From Bacteroidota bacterium (GTDB lineage: Bacteria; Bacteroidota; Bacteroidia; UKL13-3), in assembly GCA_010027395.1 (NCBI GenBank), contig RGVD01000011.1, positions 1 to 23,576 of the forward strand: a stretch of DNA of 23,576 bases. The letters run 5' to 3'. The notes beneath the pieces are model-generated. The model saw nothing but the letters and a program-made list of their open reading frames with translations. It was not told where the DNA came from and made no database searches. Below, in pieces: positions 17,101 to 23,576 of this stretch. The position numbers were made by a program, and so were the translations under genes. How positions within the stretch are numbered: position 1 is the stretch's first letter; each line of letters starts with the position of its first letter.

Positions 17101-17185
17101 CGTTTATAGCTTTTTGTCGAGAAATAGTAAGCACAAGGAAACCGATGGATATAATGAATTTGAAGATTCTAATAATATTAAATAG
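14126..17185 (+). CDS. RND-family efflux transporter permease (AcrB-like), lacking about 16 conserved residues
   Basis: A 1019-residue proton-driven inner-membrane pump with the 12-helix, two-loop RND layout. The first helix follows NRPVLATVF, and the proton-relay aspartates lie in GLVVDDGIVV (D385-D386, equivalent to AcrB D407-D408). The conserved lysine is in LGLVTKNGILIVEF (K909, equivalent to AcrB K940). In the first periplasmic porter domain the sequence jumps from REYPSIDP directly to IESQITEPLEK. Relatives have about 16 residues there (of the type PxVTVTTxYPGAxADV; AcrB has PAVTISASYPGADAKT), so about 48 nt near 14249-14252 are missing without breaking the frame. The missing strand is part of the PN1 subdomain fold, so the protein as written would probably misfold. 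This is likely the same kind of artefact as in tyrS, ompA and prfC. Confidence 0.92.
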   Translation: MSLSNTSINRPVLATVFSIIIVLFGVIGFNFLGVREYPSIDPIESQITEPLEKAINGIAGIRSISSASNQGSSSITVEFNLSENLEAAANDVRDKVSQAVRQLPQDIDAPPVVSKADANSDAIISMTVQSDTKSQLDVSDYAENVLLERLQTIPGVSTVQIWGQKKYAMRLWLDPAKLASFKLTPLDVKQALDRENVELPGGKIEGNNTELSVKTVGRFSTAEEFNNIIIQTNSTKAIRLGDIGYAALGAENEETILKSNGVPMIGLGVVPQPGANYVEIADEFYKRYEQIKKDVPKDFKLDIALDNTKFIKTSIKEVEETLLIAFVLVVLIIFLFFRDWLIAFRPLIDIPVSLIGAFFIMYIFGYSINILTLLAIVLATGLVVDDGIVVTENIFKKIEEGLSPREAAIRGSNEIFFAVISTSVTLAVVFLPIIFLEGFVGRLFREFGIVVSGAVLISAFVSLSLTPMLNVKLQRRSNKRTKFYTATEPYFESLNLAYKNSLEKFLSKRWYAAFIIVVSVCLIWLIGSTIQSELAPLDDRGMMRIIATAPEGSSYEFTDKYMDKLSEYVEDSVPEKRMTLVITAPGFTGSGAVNTGFFRIVLADVDKRKRSQQEIAQVVQKNVAGITDAKAYVVQEQTINGSGGARAGLPVQYIIQNQDFSKIQQVLPKFLDEVNKDTKTFQGTDVNLKFNKPELVITIHREKAKNLGVSVQVIAQTLQFTYGGIRYGYFTQRGKQYQIIGQADRVNRDEPLDLKSLYVRNDKGQLIQLDNVIEVVEQSSPPQLYHYNRYKAATVSAGLAPGKTIGDGIKAMDVIKKKLLDESFTTDLGGPSRDFAESSSNTTFAFILALVLVYLVLAAQFESFVDPIIIMLTVPMALAGALISLWYFDQTLNIFSQIGIIVLLGLVTKNGILIVEFANQKKEKGIDKLQAVKEAAVDRLRPIMMTSIATILGALPIALALGAGAKSRMSLGIVIIGGLLFSGFLTLYVIPAVYSFLSRNSKHKETDGYNEFEDSNNIK

Positions 17186-18509
17186 CAGTAAATTGAATTC
17201 AATAAAATATAAATTATTCACGGTTTTTGTTTTTCTGAGCATTCTAATCATAAATGTTCATGCACAACACACGATCAGTCTTGATGATGCTTTGAAAATG
17301 GCATTGGAAAACAACTATGCTATAAAAATAGCAAAAAATGACGCTGCCACTAGTAAAAATAATAATAGGATGGGTGCTGCAGGCATGTTGCCCAGTGTGT
17401 TTGGTTCTGCTGGTCAGGATAACCAAATTCAAGATACCAAACAAAAGTTTTTAAGTGGCAGTGAGAATAATAAAGATGGGGCAAAGTCAAGCAATTTAAA
17501 TGCAGGGGTGGAGTTAGGTTGGACCATTTTTGATGGAATGAAAATGTTTGCAACAAGAAATCGTTTAAAAGAATTGCAAGACATAGGTGAGTTGAAAATG
17601 CGAAGCCAAATTGAATTGACCTTTTCAAAAGTTATAAAAGCCTATATGGATGTGGTATTGGCAAAACAACAGCTAGCTTTATATACTGAGACCTTGCTTC
17701 GATCTCAAAAAAGATACGAATTTGCCGAAGAGAAATTTAAAGCGGGCAAATCACCTAAAACTGAATTACTTCAAGCACAAGTGGATTTGAATACTGATAG
17801 GTCCAGTAAAATAAGGCAAGAAACAATTTTGAAAAACAGCAAGGCCCTGTTAAATCAGTTGTTAGCTATAGAGGTAAATACTGAATTTGATGTTAACGAA
17901 ATTATTCAATTAAAAACTGATATTAAACTTGAAGACATTCAACAGAGAGTTGTTTCGCAGAATGTAGGATTACAAATAGTAAAGAAAAATCAAAACATAA
18001 GTTTACTTAATATAAAAGAAGTGCAAGCTGAGAGAATGCCGAGCCTACAAATAAAAAGTGGTTATAACTTCAGTCGTTCTCAATCAGAAGCAGGATTTCT
18101 TCAATCTTCACAGAGTTTAGGTTTTCATTATGGTGCAGGTTTAAGCATAAATTTATTTAATGGATACGATGTCAATCGTAGGTTGATTAATAATCGGTTG
18201 GCTTTTCGTTCAAGTGAATGGATGTACAAAGATTCGCTAGGTAAGGTGCAATCAGCAGTGGCTCAAACTTGGAATAATTATCAAGGTAGTTTGCAGCTCT
18301 TGACTTTTGAAAAACAAAACATTCAAGTTGCAGAAGAAAACTATTCAATAGCTGAAGAGCAGTATAAGTTGGGTGTTATAACTTCCATTGAATTACGTAA
18401 TGCCCAAATTAATTTGATTAATAGTAAAACTAGGCTACTAAGTGTTCAGAACGAAGCCAAAATGAGTGAGACCGAACTCTTAAGACTAAGTGGTGAGTTG
18501 CTAAAATAA
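17145..18509 (+). CDS. TolC-like outer-membrane efflux channel protein
   Basis: About 454 residues from the ATG at 17145. The segment YKLFTVFVFLSILIINVHAQ is the signal peptide core, with cleavage near NVHA-Q. The mature protein begins HTISLDDALKMALENNYAIKIAKND, the standard TolC/OEP start, and has two internally repeated helix-helix-strand halves, including FKAGKSPKTELLQAQVDL and the matching YKLGVITSIELRNAQINLINSKTRLL. It forms a trimeric outer-membrane tunnel for the adaptor and pump upstream. Possible starts are ATG 17145, ATG 17154 (both overlap the pump by about 30-40 nt) or TTG 17193 just after the pump stop; the TTG gives the most usual signal-peptide length. The longer frame opening at 17010 lies wholly within the pump gene and is unlikely. 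Last gene of the efflux operon; no terminator seen after it. Confidence 0.9.
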   Translation: MDIMNLKILIILNSSKLNSIKYKLFTVFVFLSILIINVHAQHTISLDDALKMALENNYAIKIAKNDAATSKNNNRMGAAGMLPSVFGSAGQDNQIQDTKQKFLSGSENNKDGAKSSNLNAGVELGWTIFDGMKMFATRNRLKELQDIGELKMRSQIELTFSKVIKAYMDVVLAKQQLALYTETLLRSQKRYEFAEEKFKAGKSPKTELLQAQVDLNTDRSSKIRQETILKNSKALLNQLLAIEVNTEFDVNEIIQLKTDIKLEDIQQRVVSQNVGLQIVKKNQNISLLNIKEVQAERMPSLQIKSGYNFSRSQSEAGFLQSSQSLGFHYGAGLSINLFNGYDVNRRLINNRLAFRSSEWMYKDSLGKVQSAVAQTWNNYQGSLQLLTFEKQNIQVAEENYSIAEEQYKLGVITSIELRNAQINLINSKTRLLSVQNEAKMSETELLRLSGELLK

Positions 18510-18559
18510 AGTCTTTGTTAAATTGAGTTTTTTGATTGGATTATTAGTGTAAATTATTA

Positions 18560-18567
18560 TACATTCG
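18560..18567 (+). promoter_or_regulatory. Probable -7 promoter box of the OmpA-family gene
   Basis: TACATTCG, one base from TAnnTTTG, ends 18 nt before the ATG at 18586. A TTTG at 18531-18534 could serve as the -33 box, although the 25-nt gap is wide. Confidence 0.45.
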
Positions 18568-18585
18568 TATGCTAAAACCAAATCT

Positions 18586-20083
18586 ATGAAAAAATTATTT
18601 ACAACTATGGCAATTATTATTGCTTCATTAACAAGTTATGCTCAAACTAAAGATTTGCCTTGGCAAGTTAGCTTGAGTGCTGGCCTAGCAGAATATAGCG
18701 GAGACATTGGCAATGGCTTTTTCCTATTTGACTTAACTGGACATAATATTGGTCAAAATGGTGTATCAAAAAAAAATACACCAGGCTTAGGATTAATTTC
18801 AGTTAATAAATACCTAAATTCAAAATTCGACCTTTCTTTTAGAGGATATTATGGAGAATGGGGTTTTTACAGAAACGCTGCTGCAGGCGAATACTTATTC
18901 AGAAATATGGTGGGTGTTGAATGTACTCCAAGGTGGAAATTCTTAGCAATGGATAATGCCATTTTTGTTCCTTATTTAACTGCTGGTATTGGTTTTGGGC
19001 GTGTTAATATGAATACATCGAGTGATGATTTTGGAGTATTTGGACTTGATAAAACGTATTTATATCAATTAACGGTTCCAATGGGATTGGGCTTAAACGT
19101 TAATCTTACGCCAAAACTTGGTTTAAATTTACAGTCTAATTTTATGTGGACCAATAGTGATAAAGTTGATGGAAAAAGTGTTTCTAGTAGCTCATTTGCA
19201 ACAGATGCTGCATGGCTGCATACTATAGGTATTACTTTCAATTTGGGTAAAATGAAAGATGCCGACAAAGATGGTGTAGCTGATAGAAAAGATAAATGTG
19301 CTAATACTCCTGCGGGTGCTTTAATAGATAAAGTTGGTTGTATTATTGATAAGGATAAAGATGGTATTGCAGATAATTTAGATGCTTGTCCAGATAAGTT
19401 GGGTATAGCTCAATTTAATGGTTGCCCTGATACGGATGGAGATGGTATACAAGATAGCAAAGACAAATGTATTGATATTGCTGGTATCGCTAAGTTTGAT
19501 GGTTGTCCTGATACCGATAATGACGGTATAAAAGATAGTGAAGATAAATGTCCTTCTGTTTATGGTGTTAGTCAATTCAGTGGCTGTCCTGATACTGATA
19601 ACGATGGTATTCAAGATAGTGAAGATGCTTGCCCGAATGACAAAGGTACATCACAATTTAATGGATGTCCTGACTCAGATGGAGATGGTTTAGCGGATAA
19701 TAAGGATAAATGTCCAACAGTGGCGGGACCTTCAAGTAATAATGGTTGCCCTGAAATAAAAGCCGAGGTTCGTAAATTGTTTGAACGTGCTTTGCGCGAT
19801 ACTGAACAATGTAATAACTGCCATGATTGAAAATCCAACCTATAAATTATATATAGCTGGGCATACAGATAATGCGGGTAATGCAGATAAGAACTTACAA
19901 CTTTCTAAAGCAAGAGCAGCAGCAGTTGAAAAATACCTCGAGAGTAAAGGTGTTTCAACAGAAAGGGTTCGAAGCGAAGGATTTGGTTCAACAGTTCCAG
20001 TAGCTGATAATGCTACTAAAGAAGGTAAATCTAAGAATCGCAGGGTCGAATTTAAAGTGGAATTTGAAGAAATAGTTAAATAG
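18586..20083 (+). pseudogene. OmpA-family outer-membrane protein with TSP3-like repeats, frameshifted by an internal deletion of about 50 nt
   Basis: The protein has a signal peptide (about 1-20, cleavage near SYAQT) and an N-terminal eight-strand-type barrel (about 21-223, with PYLTAGIGFG and LHTIGITFNLG). A calcium-binding TSP3-like linker follows (DxDxDGxxDxxDxCP units, about 225-385), then a C-terminal OmpA peptidoglycan-binding domain. The frame breaks near 19797-19799. After FERALR the frame continues wrongly to a stop at 19828-19830, while the true continuation (ILNNVITAMIENP, IAGHTDNAGNADKNLQLSKARA, then NRRVEFKV) is in another frame and ends at 20083. Relatives have about 17 residues of the GIQFETGKxVI type between these blocks, so about 50 nt are missing. 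Restored, the protein would have about 515 residues. The role is likely outer-membrane stability through peptidoglycan anchoring. A convergent terminator follows. Confidence 0.9.
19336..19743 (+). repeat. In-gene tandem repeats of 84/81 bp (TSP3-like calcium repeats)
   Basis: Five successive units begin with a glycine-cysteine codon pair at 19336, 19420, 19501, 19582 and 19663, with the next GCP at 19744. The first unit is 28 codons and the rest exactly 27. Each encodes GC, then DxDxDGI/L, then DxCP, then a variable loop and a phenylalanine-rich turn. An earlier, diverged half unit lies at about 19255-19335. The exact 81-bp spacing makes this stretch prone to unit gain or loss and to assembly errors. 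Confidence 0.85.
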
Positions 20084-20100
20084 ACAATCTACTTATAGAT

Positions 20101-20134
20101 AAAAGCCGACCTTCATTTAAAGGTCGGCTTTTTT
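20101..20134. terminator. Bidirectional terminator between the OmpA and YetF-like genes
   Basis: A 13-bp stem (20101-20113 AAAAGCCGACCTT with 20120-20132) closes a six-base loop. The plus side ends in T-runs for the OmpA gene. The minus side ends in TTTT for the YetF-like gene, whose stop codon (20133-20135) adjoins the stem. One structure can therefore serve both convergent genes. Confidence 0.88.
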
Positions 20135-20645
20135 ATTTCTTATACTTTGGATGAAGTTTTTTACTTTTTCTTTGGTGTAAGGTTTGTCCTTTTATTTCCT
20201 TAGAAAGAACACTGATGTTTCCATCTTTTTCTAGGATAGCTAGTTCAACATCTTGAATACTGGCAACGCCATGCTCTCGAACTACGGCCTCTATTTCAGA
20301 CAGGGTAATTCTTTGACTTTTCAAATTCCTATCGATTATTTCACCTTTATAAATTAACATGTAAGAATCGCCTTCTACTATTCTTGAAAATAGATTTGAC
20401 TTGTATAAAAGAAGTTTGAATAAATAATTCAATACAAATAAGGTTACTGCTGCTAATAAGCCTCCCAATAGCGAAGTATCAGGTCCAACCATCGCATTTT
20501 GCACGGCATTACTTATTAATAGGATTAAAACAAGGTCGGTTATTGATAATTGAGATAATTCCTTTTTTCCAAAAATTCGAATGGCAAAAATCATAAATAA
20601 ATAAACAATAGCAGAGCGAAATGAAATATCAAAAAAACTATCCAT
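20133..20645 (-). CDS. YetF-like (DUF421) membrane protein
   Basis: A 170-residue protein of the DUF421/YetF family. Hydrophobic segments lie at about 8-24, 36-54 and 60-80, with the family phrase MIFAIRIFGKKELSQLSITDLVLILLISNAVQNAM between the first two. The cytoplasmic C-terminal part has IVEGDSYMLIYKGEIIDRNLKSQRIT followed by LSEIEAVVREHGVASIQDVELAILEKDGNISVL, which is the conserved DUF421 domain. The molecular function is not established; relatives are linked to spore coat or stress responses in other bacteria and I do not transfer that here. Complete, convergent with the OmpA-family gene and divergent from prfC. The terminator shared with ompA overlaps its end. Confidence 0.85.
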   Translation of the reverse strand: MDSFFDISFRSAIVYLFMIFAIRIFGKKELSQLSITDLVLILLISNAVQNAMVGPDTSLLGGLLAAVTLFVLNYLFKLLLYKSNLFSRIVEGDSYMLIYKGEIIDRNLKSQRITLSEIEAVVREHGVASIQDVELAILEKDGNISVLSKEIKGQTLHQRKSKKLHPKYKK

Positions 20646-20991
20646 AATCAGAATTTATTATTGCTATCAAAGATGTACAAGAAAATGCATGTAATCAAAC
20701 GAAATATATTAATTGATAATAATTTGGATTGCTGATTATATATAAGCTTATTAAAATTCAAACCCAGATTTATTTAAATGGCCTAGTTAACAATATTAAT
20801 AATTTACCAGGTAATTACTTAAGAGCATGTGTTTTTATGGAATGATATGTGAATTTGAAGATAAACAACATTATTGTTTGAGTTGTTTTTCTTTGCAATT
20901 AGCTGCAATAAAATACCCAACGAGTATATTGCTTACTTTAATGTATGAATTGGCATTATGAATAGACTCATCAAATATCGACAATGATGAT
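20646..20991. other. AT-rich spacer between divergent YetF-like and prfC genes
   Basis: Nothing with coding character was seen in about 350 bp. Inverted repeats are modest: AAACAAC/GTTGTTT around 20862-20887, with a T-rich tail after the right arm, and TTGCA/TGCAA around 20894-20910. The first could be a remnant terminator or a short regulatory hairpin. The spacer is unusually long for this gene-dense window and must hold promoters for both flanking genes. Confidence 0.4.
20668..20675 (-). promoter_or_regulatory. Possible -7 promoter box of the YetF-like gene
   Basis: Minus-strand CATCTTTG, one base from TAnnTTTG, ends 22 nt before the ATG at 20645, the same spacing as several other boxes here. 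Confidence 0.4.
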
Positions 20992-20999
20992 TATATTTG
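20992..20999 (+). promoter_or_regulatory. Probable -7 promoter box of prfC
   Basis: TATATTTG matches TAnnTTTG exactly and ends 36 nt before the ATG at 21036. It overlaps the TTG at 20997 that opens the longer frame, so that TTG would be untranscribed or at the very 5' end and the ATG is the likely start. Confidence 0.55.
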
Positions 21000-21035
21000 C
21001 TGACTATTTACCAACGAAAGTGCCCTCAAAGCCAC

Positions 21036-22623
21036 ATGAATAAAGAAGATATCATAAAACGTAGAACCTTTGGAATTATTAGTCATCCCGATGCTGGAAA
21101 AACAACCTTAACAGAAAAATTTCTCTTATTTGGTGGTGCCATTCAAACAGCAGGAGCTGTAAAAAGTAATAGAATTAAGAAGGCTGCTACCTCCGATTTT
21201 ATGGAGATTGAAAAACAACGTGGTATCTCGGTAGCCTCATCTGTAATGGGTTTTGATTATAAAAGTTATAAAGTAAATATCTTAGATACCCCCGGTCACA
21301 AAGACTTTGCTGAAGATACATACAGAACCCTTACTGCTGTGGATAGTGTAATACTTGTAGTTGATTGTGTGAAAGGTGTTGAGGATCAAACCCGCAAATT
21401 GATGGAGGTATGTCGCATGCGAAATACCCCTGTGATTGTATTCATAAATAAATTGGATAGGGAAGGGCAAGATCCTTTTGATTTGTTGGATGAAATAGAA
21501 AAAGAGCTGAATATTCATACGCGACCGCTAAGTTGGCCAATTGGGATTGGTTCCACATTCAAGGGGGTTTATAATTTGTTTGAAAAGAAGCTTCAACTGT
21601 TTTCGCCTGCTAAACAAACCATCTCGGATGATATATTTGATATTACAGATTTGAATTCCATTGAACTTGATAATAGAATTGGAGAGAAGGCTGCCAAAAA
21701 ATTACGTGATGATGCTGAGTTAATAGAAGGAGTGTATGAACCTTTCAATAAGGATTTGTATTTAGATGGCTATTTAGCGCCTGTTTTCTTTGGTAGTGCT
21801 ATCAATAATTTTGGTGTAAAAGAGTTGCTAGATACCTTTGTGCAAATAGCTCCTGAGCCTCGCTCGAGATATACTGAAACCCGTGAAGTGTTGCCAACAG
21901 AAAATAAATTCAGTGGCTTTATATTTAAAATACATGCGAACTTAGACCCTAATCACCGCGATAGGATTGCCTTTTGCCGCATAGTTTCAGGTAAATTCGA
22001 ACGAAATAAATTCTACCAACATACGCGATTGGATAAGAAATTTAGGTTTTCGAGCCCTACAAGTTTTATGGCCAATGAAAAAAGTATCGTGGATGAAGCT
22101 TATCCGGGTGATGTAATAGGTTTGTATGATACTGGAAATTTTAAAATTGGAGATACGCTTTCAGAAGGAGAATTGATGTTTTACAAAGGCATTCCGAGTT
22201 TCTCCCCTGAGATTTTTAAAGAGTTGGTGAATAAAGACCCAATGAAAACCAAACAGCTTGAAAAAGGTATTCAACAGCTGACTGATGAAGGTGTGGCACA
22301 GCTTTTCACCCAACAACAAGGAACTTCAATTTGATGTGATTCAATTCAGATTGCTTCATGAGTATGGTGCCTCAGTTGAGTTCACCAAATTGCCTTATGA
22401 AAAAGCAAGCTGGTACACTTCCATAGATAAGGCGGCCTTGGAGAGATTTAACATGGTGAAGAAATACAATATTGCAGCTGATAAAGAAGGACGACCTGTG
22501 TTTTTAGCAGAAAGTGCTTGGGCTTTGAAAATGAATCAAGATAATTTCCCTGATATTGCTTTCCATTTTACTTCTGAATTTAAAACAGACCCAAATGCCA
22601 TAAGACAGGCAAATGCTTGGTAA
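21036..22623 (+). pseudogene. prfC: Peptide chain release factor 3, frameshifted by an internal deletion of about 29 nt
   Basis: RF3 is a GTPase that frees RF1 or RF2 from the ribosome after peptide release. From the ATG at 21036, the P-loop is SHPDAGKTT (16-24), switch I includes DFMEIEKQRGISVASSVM, G3 is DTPGHKDF (84-91) and G4 is NKLDREG (138-144). The RF3-specific FKIHANLDPNHRDRIAF, PGDVIGLYDTGNFKIGDTL and PSFSPEIF follow. The frame breaks near 22317-22321. After LFTQQ the given frame ends at 22334, while ELQFDVIQFRLLHEYGASVEF continues in another frame to 22623. Relatives have about 13 residues of the xxxxxKxIGTVG type between these blocks, so about 29 nt appear lost. Restored length is about 538 residues, slightly long for the family. 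prfC is not essential in E. coli, so a true mutation is more tolerable here than in tyrS. Confidence 0.9.
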
Positions 22624-22649
22624 GGCATCAGATAAAGAATACAAATCCT

Positions 22650-23057
22650 ATGAAAAAATATTTTAGTCTAATTTTTATTCTTGCATTGAATTCTATTATA
22701 GCTTTTTCACAAAACAAACCTATAAAAGTGGGTTCTGATAAGGATAAGCATGGTTGCATAGGTGCTGCAGGCTATGTGTATTCTGCTATTAAAAATGATT
22801 GTATTCGGGTGTTTGAGCAGAACATTCAACTAAGAGAAGTGGACTCGAAAGGTAAATCTAAATCTATTGCTGCCATTATTTTCAGTGATGATAAATCAAA
22901 AGCTGAGGTTTTTTTAGAGGGCTACACAGCTGGGCAAATTTTAATTAAAAAATCTTCAAATAGTGTTCAGTCTTGGAGCAACAATGAACTTTTATTGCTT
23001 GCTAAAAATGGATTTCAACTTTATAAGGGCAAAACGCTACTATTCAGTTTGAAATAA
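22650..23057 (+). CDS. Small secreted protein of unknown function with a GCIGAAGY motif
   Basis: A 135-residue protein with a clear Sec signal peptide (MKKYFSLIFILALNSIIAFSQ, cleavage near residue 20). The mature N-terminus KVGSDKDKHGC36IGAAGYVYSAIKNDC51IRVFE has two cysteines 15 residues apart that could form a disulfide in the periplasm. The pattern D-x-HGC-x-G-(S/A)-AGY...CIR is one I recall from small exported proteins of Gram-negative bacteria, but I cannot name a function. The remainder is beta-rich and ends FQLYKGKTLLFSLK. The start ATG 22650 lies 26 nt after the prfC stop; the longer frame that reaches back into prfC lacks a signal-peptide start. Confidence 0.75.
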   Translation: MKKYFSLIFILALNSIIAFSQNKPIKVGSDKDKHGCIGAAGYVYSAIKNDCIRVFEQNIQLREVDSKGKSKSIAAIIFSDDKSKAEVFLEGYTAGQILIKKSSNSVQSWSNNELLLLAKNGFQLYKGKTLLFSLK

Positions 23058-23064
23058 CTTGTTA

Positions 23065-23072
23065 TTACTTTG
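23065..23072 (+). promoter_or_regulatory. Possible -7 promoter box of the exonuclease gene
   Basis: TTACTTTG, one base from TAnnTTTG and identical to the box at 11573-11580, ends 22 nt before the ATG at 23095. Confidence 0.42.
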
Positions 23073-23094
23073 ATTTTTCAAACCTGATTTAACT

Positions 23095-23576
23095 ATGATT
23101 GAATTCACCCCAAATGGCATGTATGTCCCCTTGGCTAATGTATATATCGACCCTTTTAAAGCAGTAGAAAATGCACTGATTACTCATGCTCACGGTGATC
23201 ATGCTAGGAGAGGGAATATTAATTATTTGTGTCATTCACAAAGTGTGCCCATACTGAAAAGACGTATTGGGCATTATCTATTTCAATCGGCTGAGTATGG
23301 TGAAATAGTCAATATCAATGGTGTGAAATTTAGTTTTCATCCTGCAGGTCATGTGCTAGGCTCAGCTCAAATTAGAATTGAACATAAAGGGGAAATTTGG
23401 GTAGTAAGTGGTGATTATAAAACTGAGGATGATGGCATAGTACCTCCTTTTGAAGCCATCAAATGTCATACATTTATAACAGAGTCTACTTTCGGATTGC
23501 CTGAATTCGATTGGCTTCCGCAAGAAGATATATTTTCTCAAATTAATGATTGGTGGCAAGGCAATGCCAATGAAAA
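23095..23576 (+). CDS. Ligase-associated DNA exonuclease (MBL fold), 5' part
   Basis: An open frame of 160 codons runs off the window. The metallo-beta-lactamase metal-binding motif THAHGDHAR lies near 33-41. Further family blocks are YIDPFKAVENAL, YLCHSQSVPILKRRIG, FHPAGHVLGSAQIRIEHKG, EIWVVSGDYKTEDDG and KCHTFITESTFGLPEF. This order matches the MBL/beta-CASP-type exonuclease usually encoded with an ATP-dependent DNA ligase, an Lhr-like helicase and a phosphoesterase in a repair-type cassette. The next genes should therefore include that ligase if the usual order holds. The start ATG 23095 gives M-I-E-F-T-P-N-G-M-Y, the family's normal N-terminus. The beta-CASP half lies beyond the window. 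Confidence 0.88.
   Translation, partial: MIEFTPNGMYVPLANVYIDPFKAVENALITHAHGDHARRGNINYLCHSQSVPILKRRIGHYLFQSAEYGEIVNINGVKFSFHPAGHVLGSAQIRIEHKGEIWVVSGDYKTEDDGIVPPFEAIKCHTFITESTFGLPEFDWLPQEDIFSQINDWWQGNANE

Noticed and set aside
19336..19743. A CRISPR-like array, because of regular 81-bp spacing
   Set aside because: The repeats are in frame within a coding sequence, have no conserved repeat/unique spacer alternation, and encode TSP3-like calcium motifs.
19804..19830. A CNNCHD ending that looks like a CxxCH haem-binding motif in the first part of the OmpA-family gene
   Set aside because: It is read in the wrong frame after the deletion point. The same bases in the continuing frame encode ILNNVITAM of the OmpA domain.
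20646..20991. Riboswitch or small RNA in the long prfC upstream spacer
   Set aside because: Only short, weak inverted repeats were found and no known riboswitch core could be recognised. It is listed only as an unexplained spacer.
7851..22321. Intron, intein or translational bypass as cause of the split genes
   Set aside because: Those would add sequence at the junction. All four genes have lost sequence instead.
22300..22340. Programmed ribosomal frameshift in a release factor gene
   Set aside because: Programmed frameshifting is known for prfB, not prfC. Here about 13 conserved residues are absent, which a frameshift alone cannot restore, and there is no slippery site or stop-codon context like that of prfB.
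22285..22623. A separate gene covering the C-terminal third of prfC
   Set aside because: Its content is the C-terminal part of RF3, its nominal start lies inside the out-of-frame overlap, and no promoter precedes it.

Overview
The window looks like an AT-rich chromosomal segment from a member of the Bacteroidota. The evidence is a PorV/PorQ-family outer-membrane protein, an OmpA-type protein with a TSP3-like calcium-repeat linker, BshB1 of bacillithiol synthesis, proteins that match the Bacteroidota versions of known families, and weak ribosome-binding sites. Many start codons are preceded at about 13-36 nt by TAnnTTTG-like elements (here often TAnnTTCG), the Bacteroidota -7 promoter box. No tRNA, rRNA, CRISPR array, insertion sequence or phage gene was seen, and the content is mostly core housekeeping and envelope genes.

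Layout. Bases 1-114 are the 3' end of trmD, convergent with and overlapping an rsmB-like/bshB1 pair on the minus strand (111-2059). A secreted thioredoxin-fold protein follows (2215-3657, plus) with a strong terminator. Next come sucC (minus, with its own terminator) and a tightly coupled minus pair, an AcpH-like protein and a PorV-like protein. On the plus strand tyrS is followed directly by a small thioredoxin-like [2Fe-2S] protein. On the minus strand are pyrC-type dihydroorotase and lpxB. The plus strand then carries a membrane-anchored coiled-coil protein, a GNAT acetyltransferase, a complete tripartite RND efflux operon (adaptor, pump, TolC-like channel), an OmpA/TSP3 protein, prfC, a small secreted protein, and the 5' part of a ligase-associated MBL exonuclease running off the window. 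A YetF/DUF421 membrane protein lies on the minus strand between ompA and prfC.

The most notable signal is a pattern of damage. Four conserved plus-strand genes each lack an internal block of roughly 30-50 nt: tyrS (about 49 nt, frameshift), the RND pump (about 48 nt, in frame), the OmpA protein (about 50 nt, frameshift) and prfC (about 29 nt, frameshift). In each case the missing block is among the most conserved parts of the protein, and adding the inferred length back restores one open frame. Two of the genes are normally important single-copy translation genes, so an assembly artefact (contigs joined across short conserved sequence) is the leading explanation. A genuine set of small deletions cannot be excluded from sequence alone. 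I found no convincing previously undescribed biological system here.
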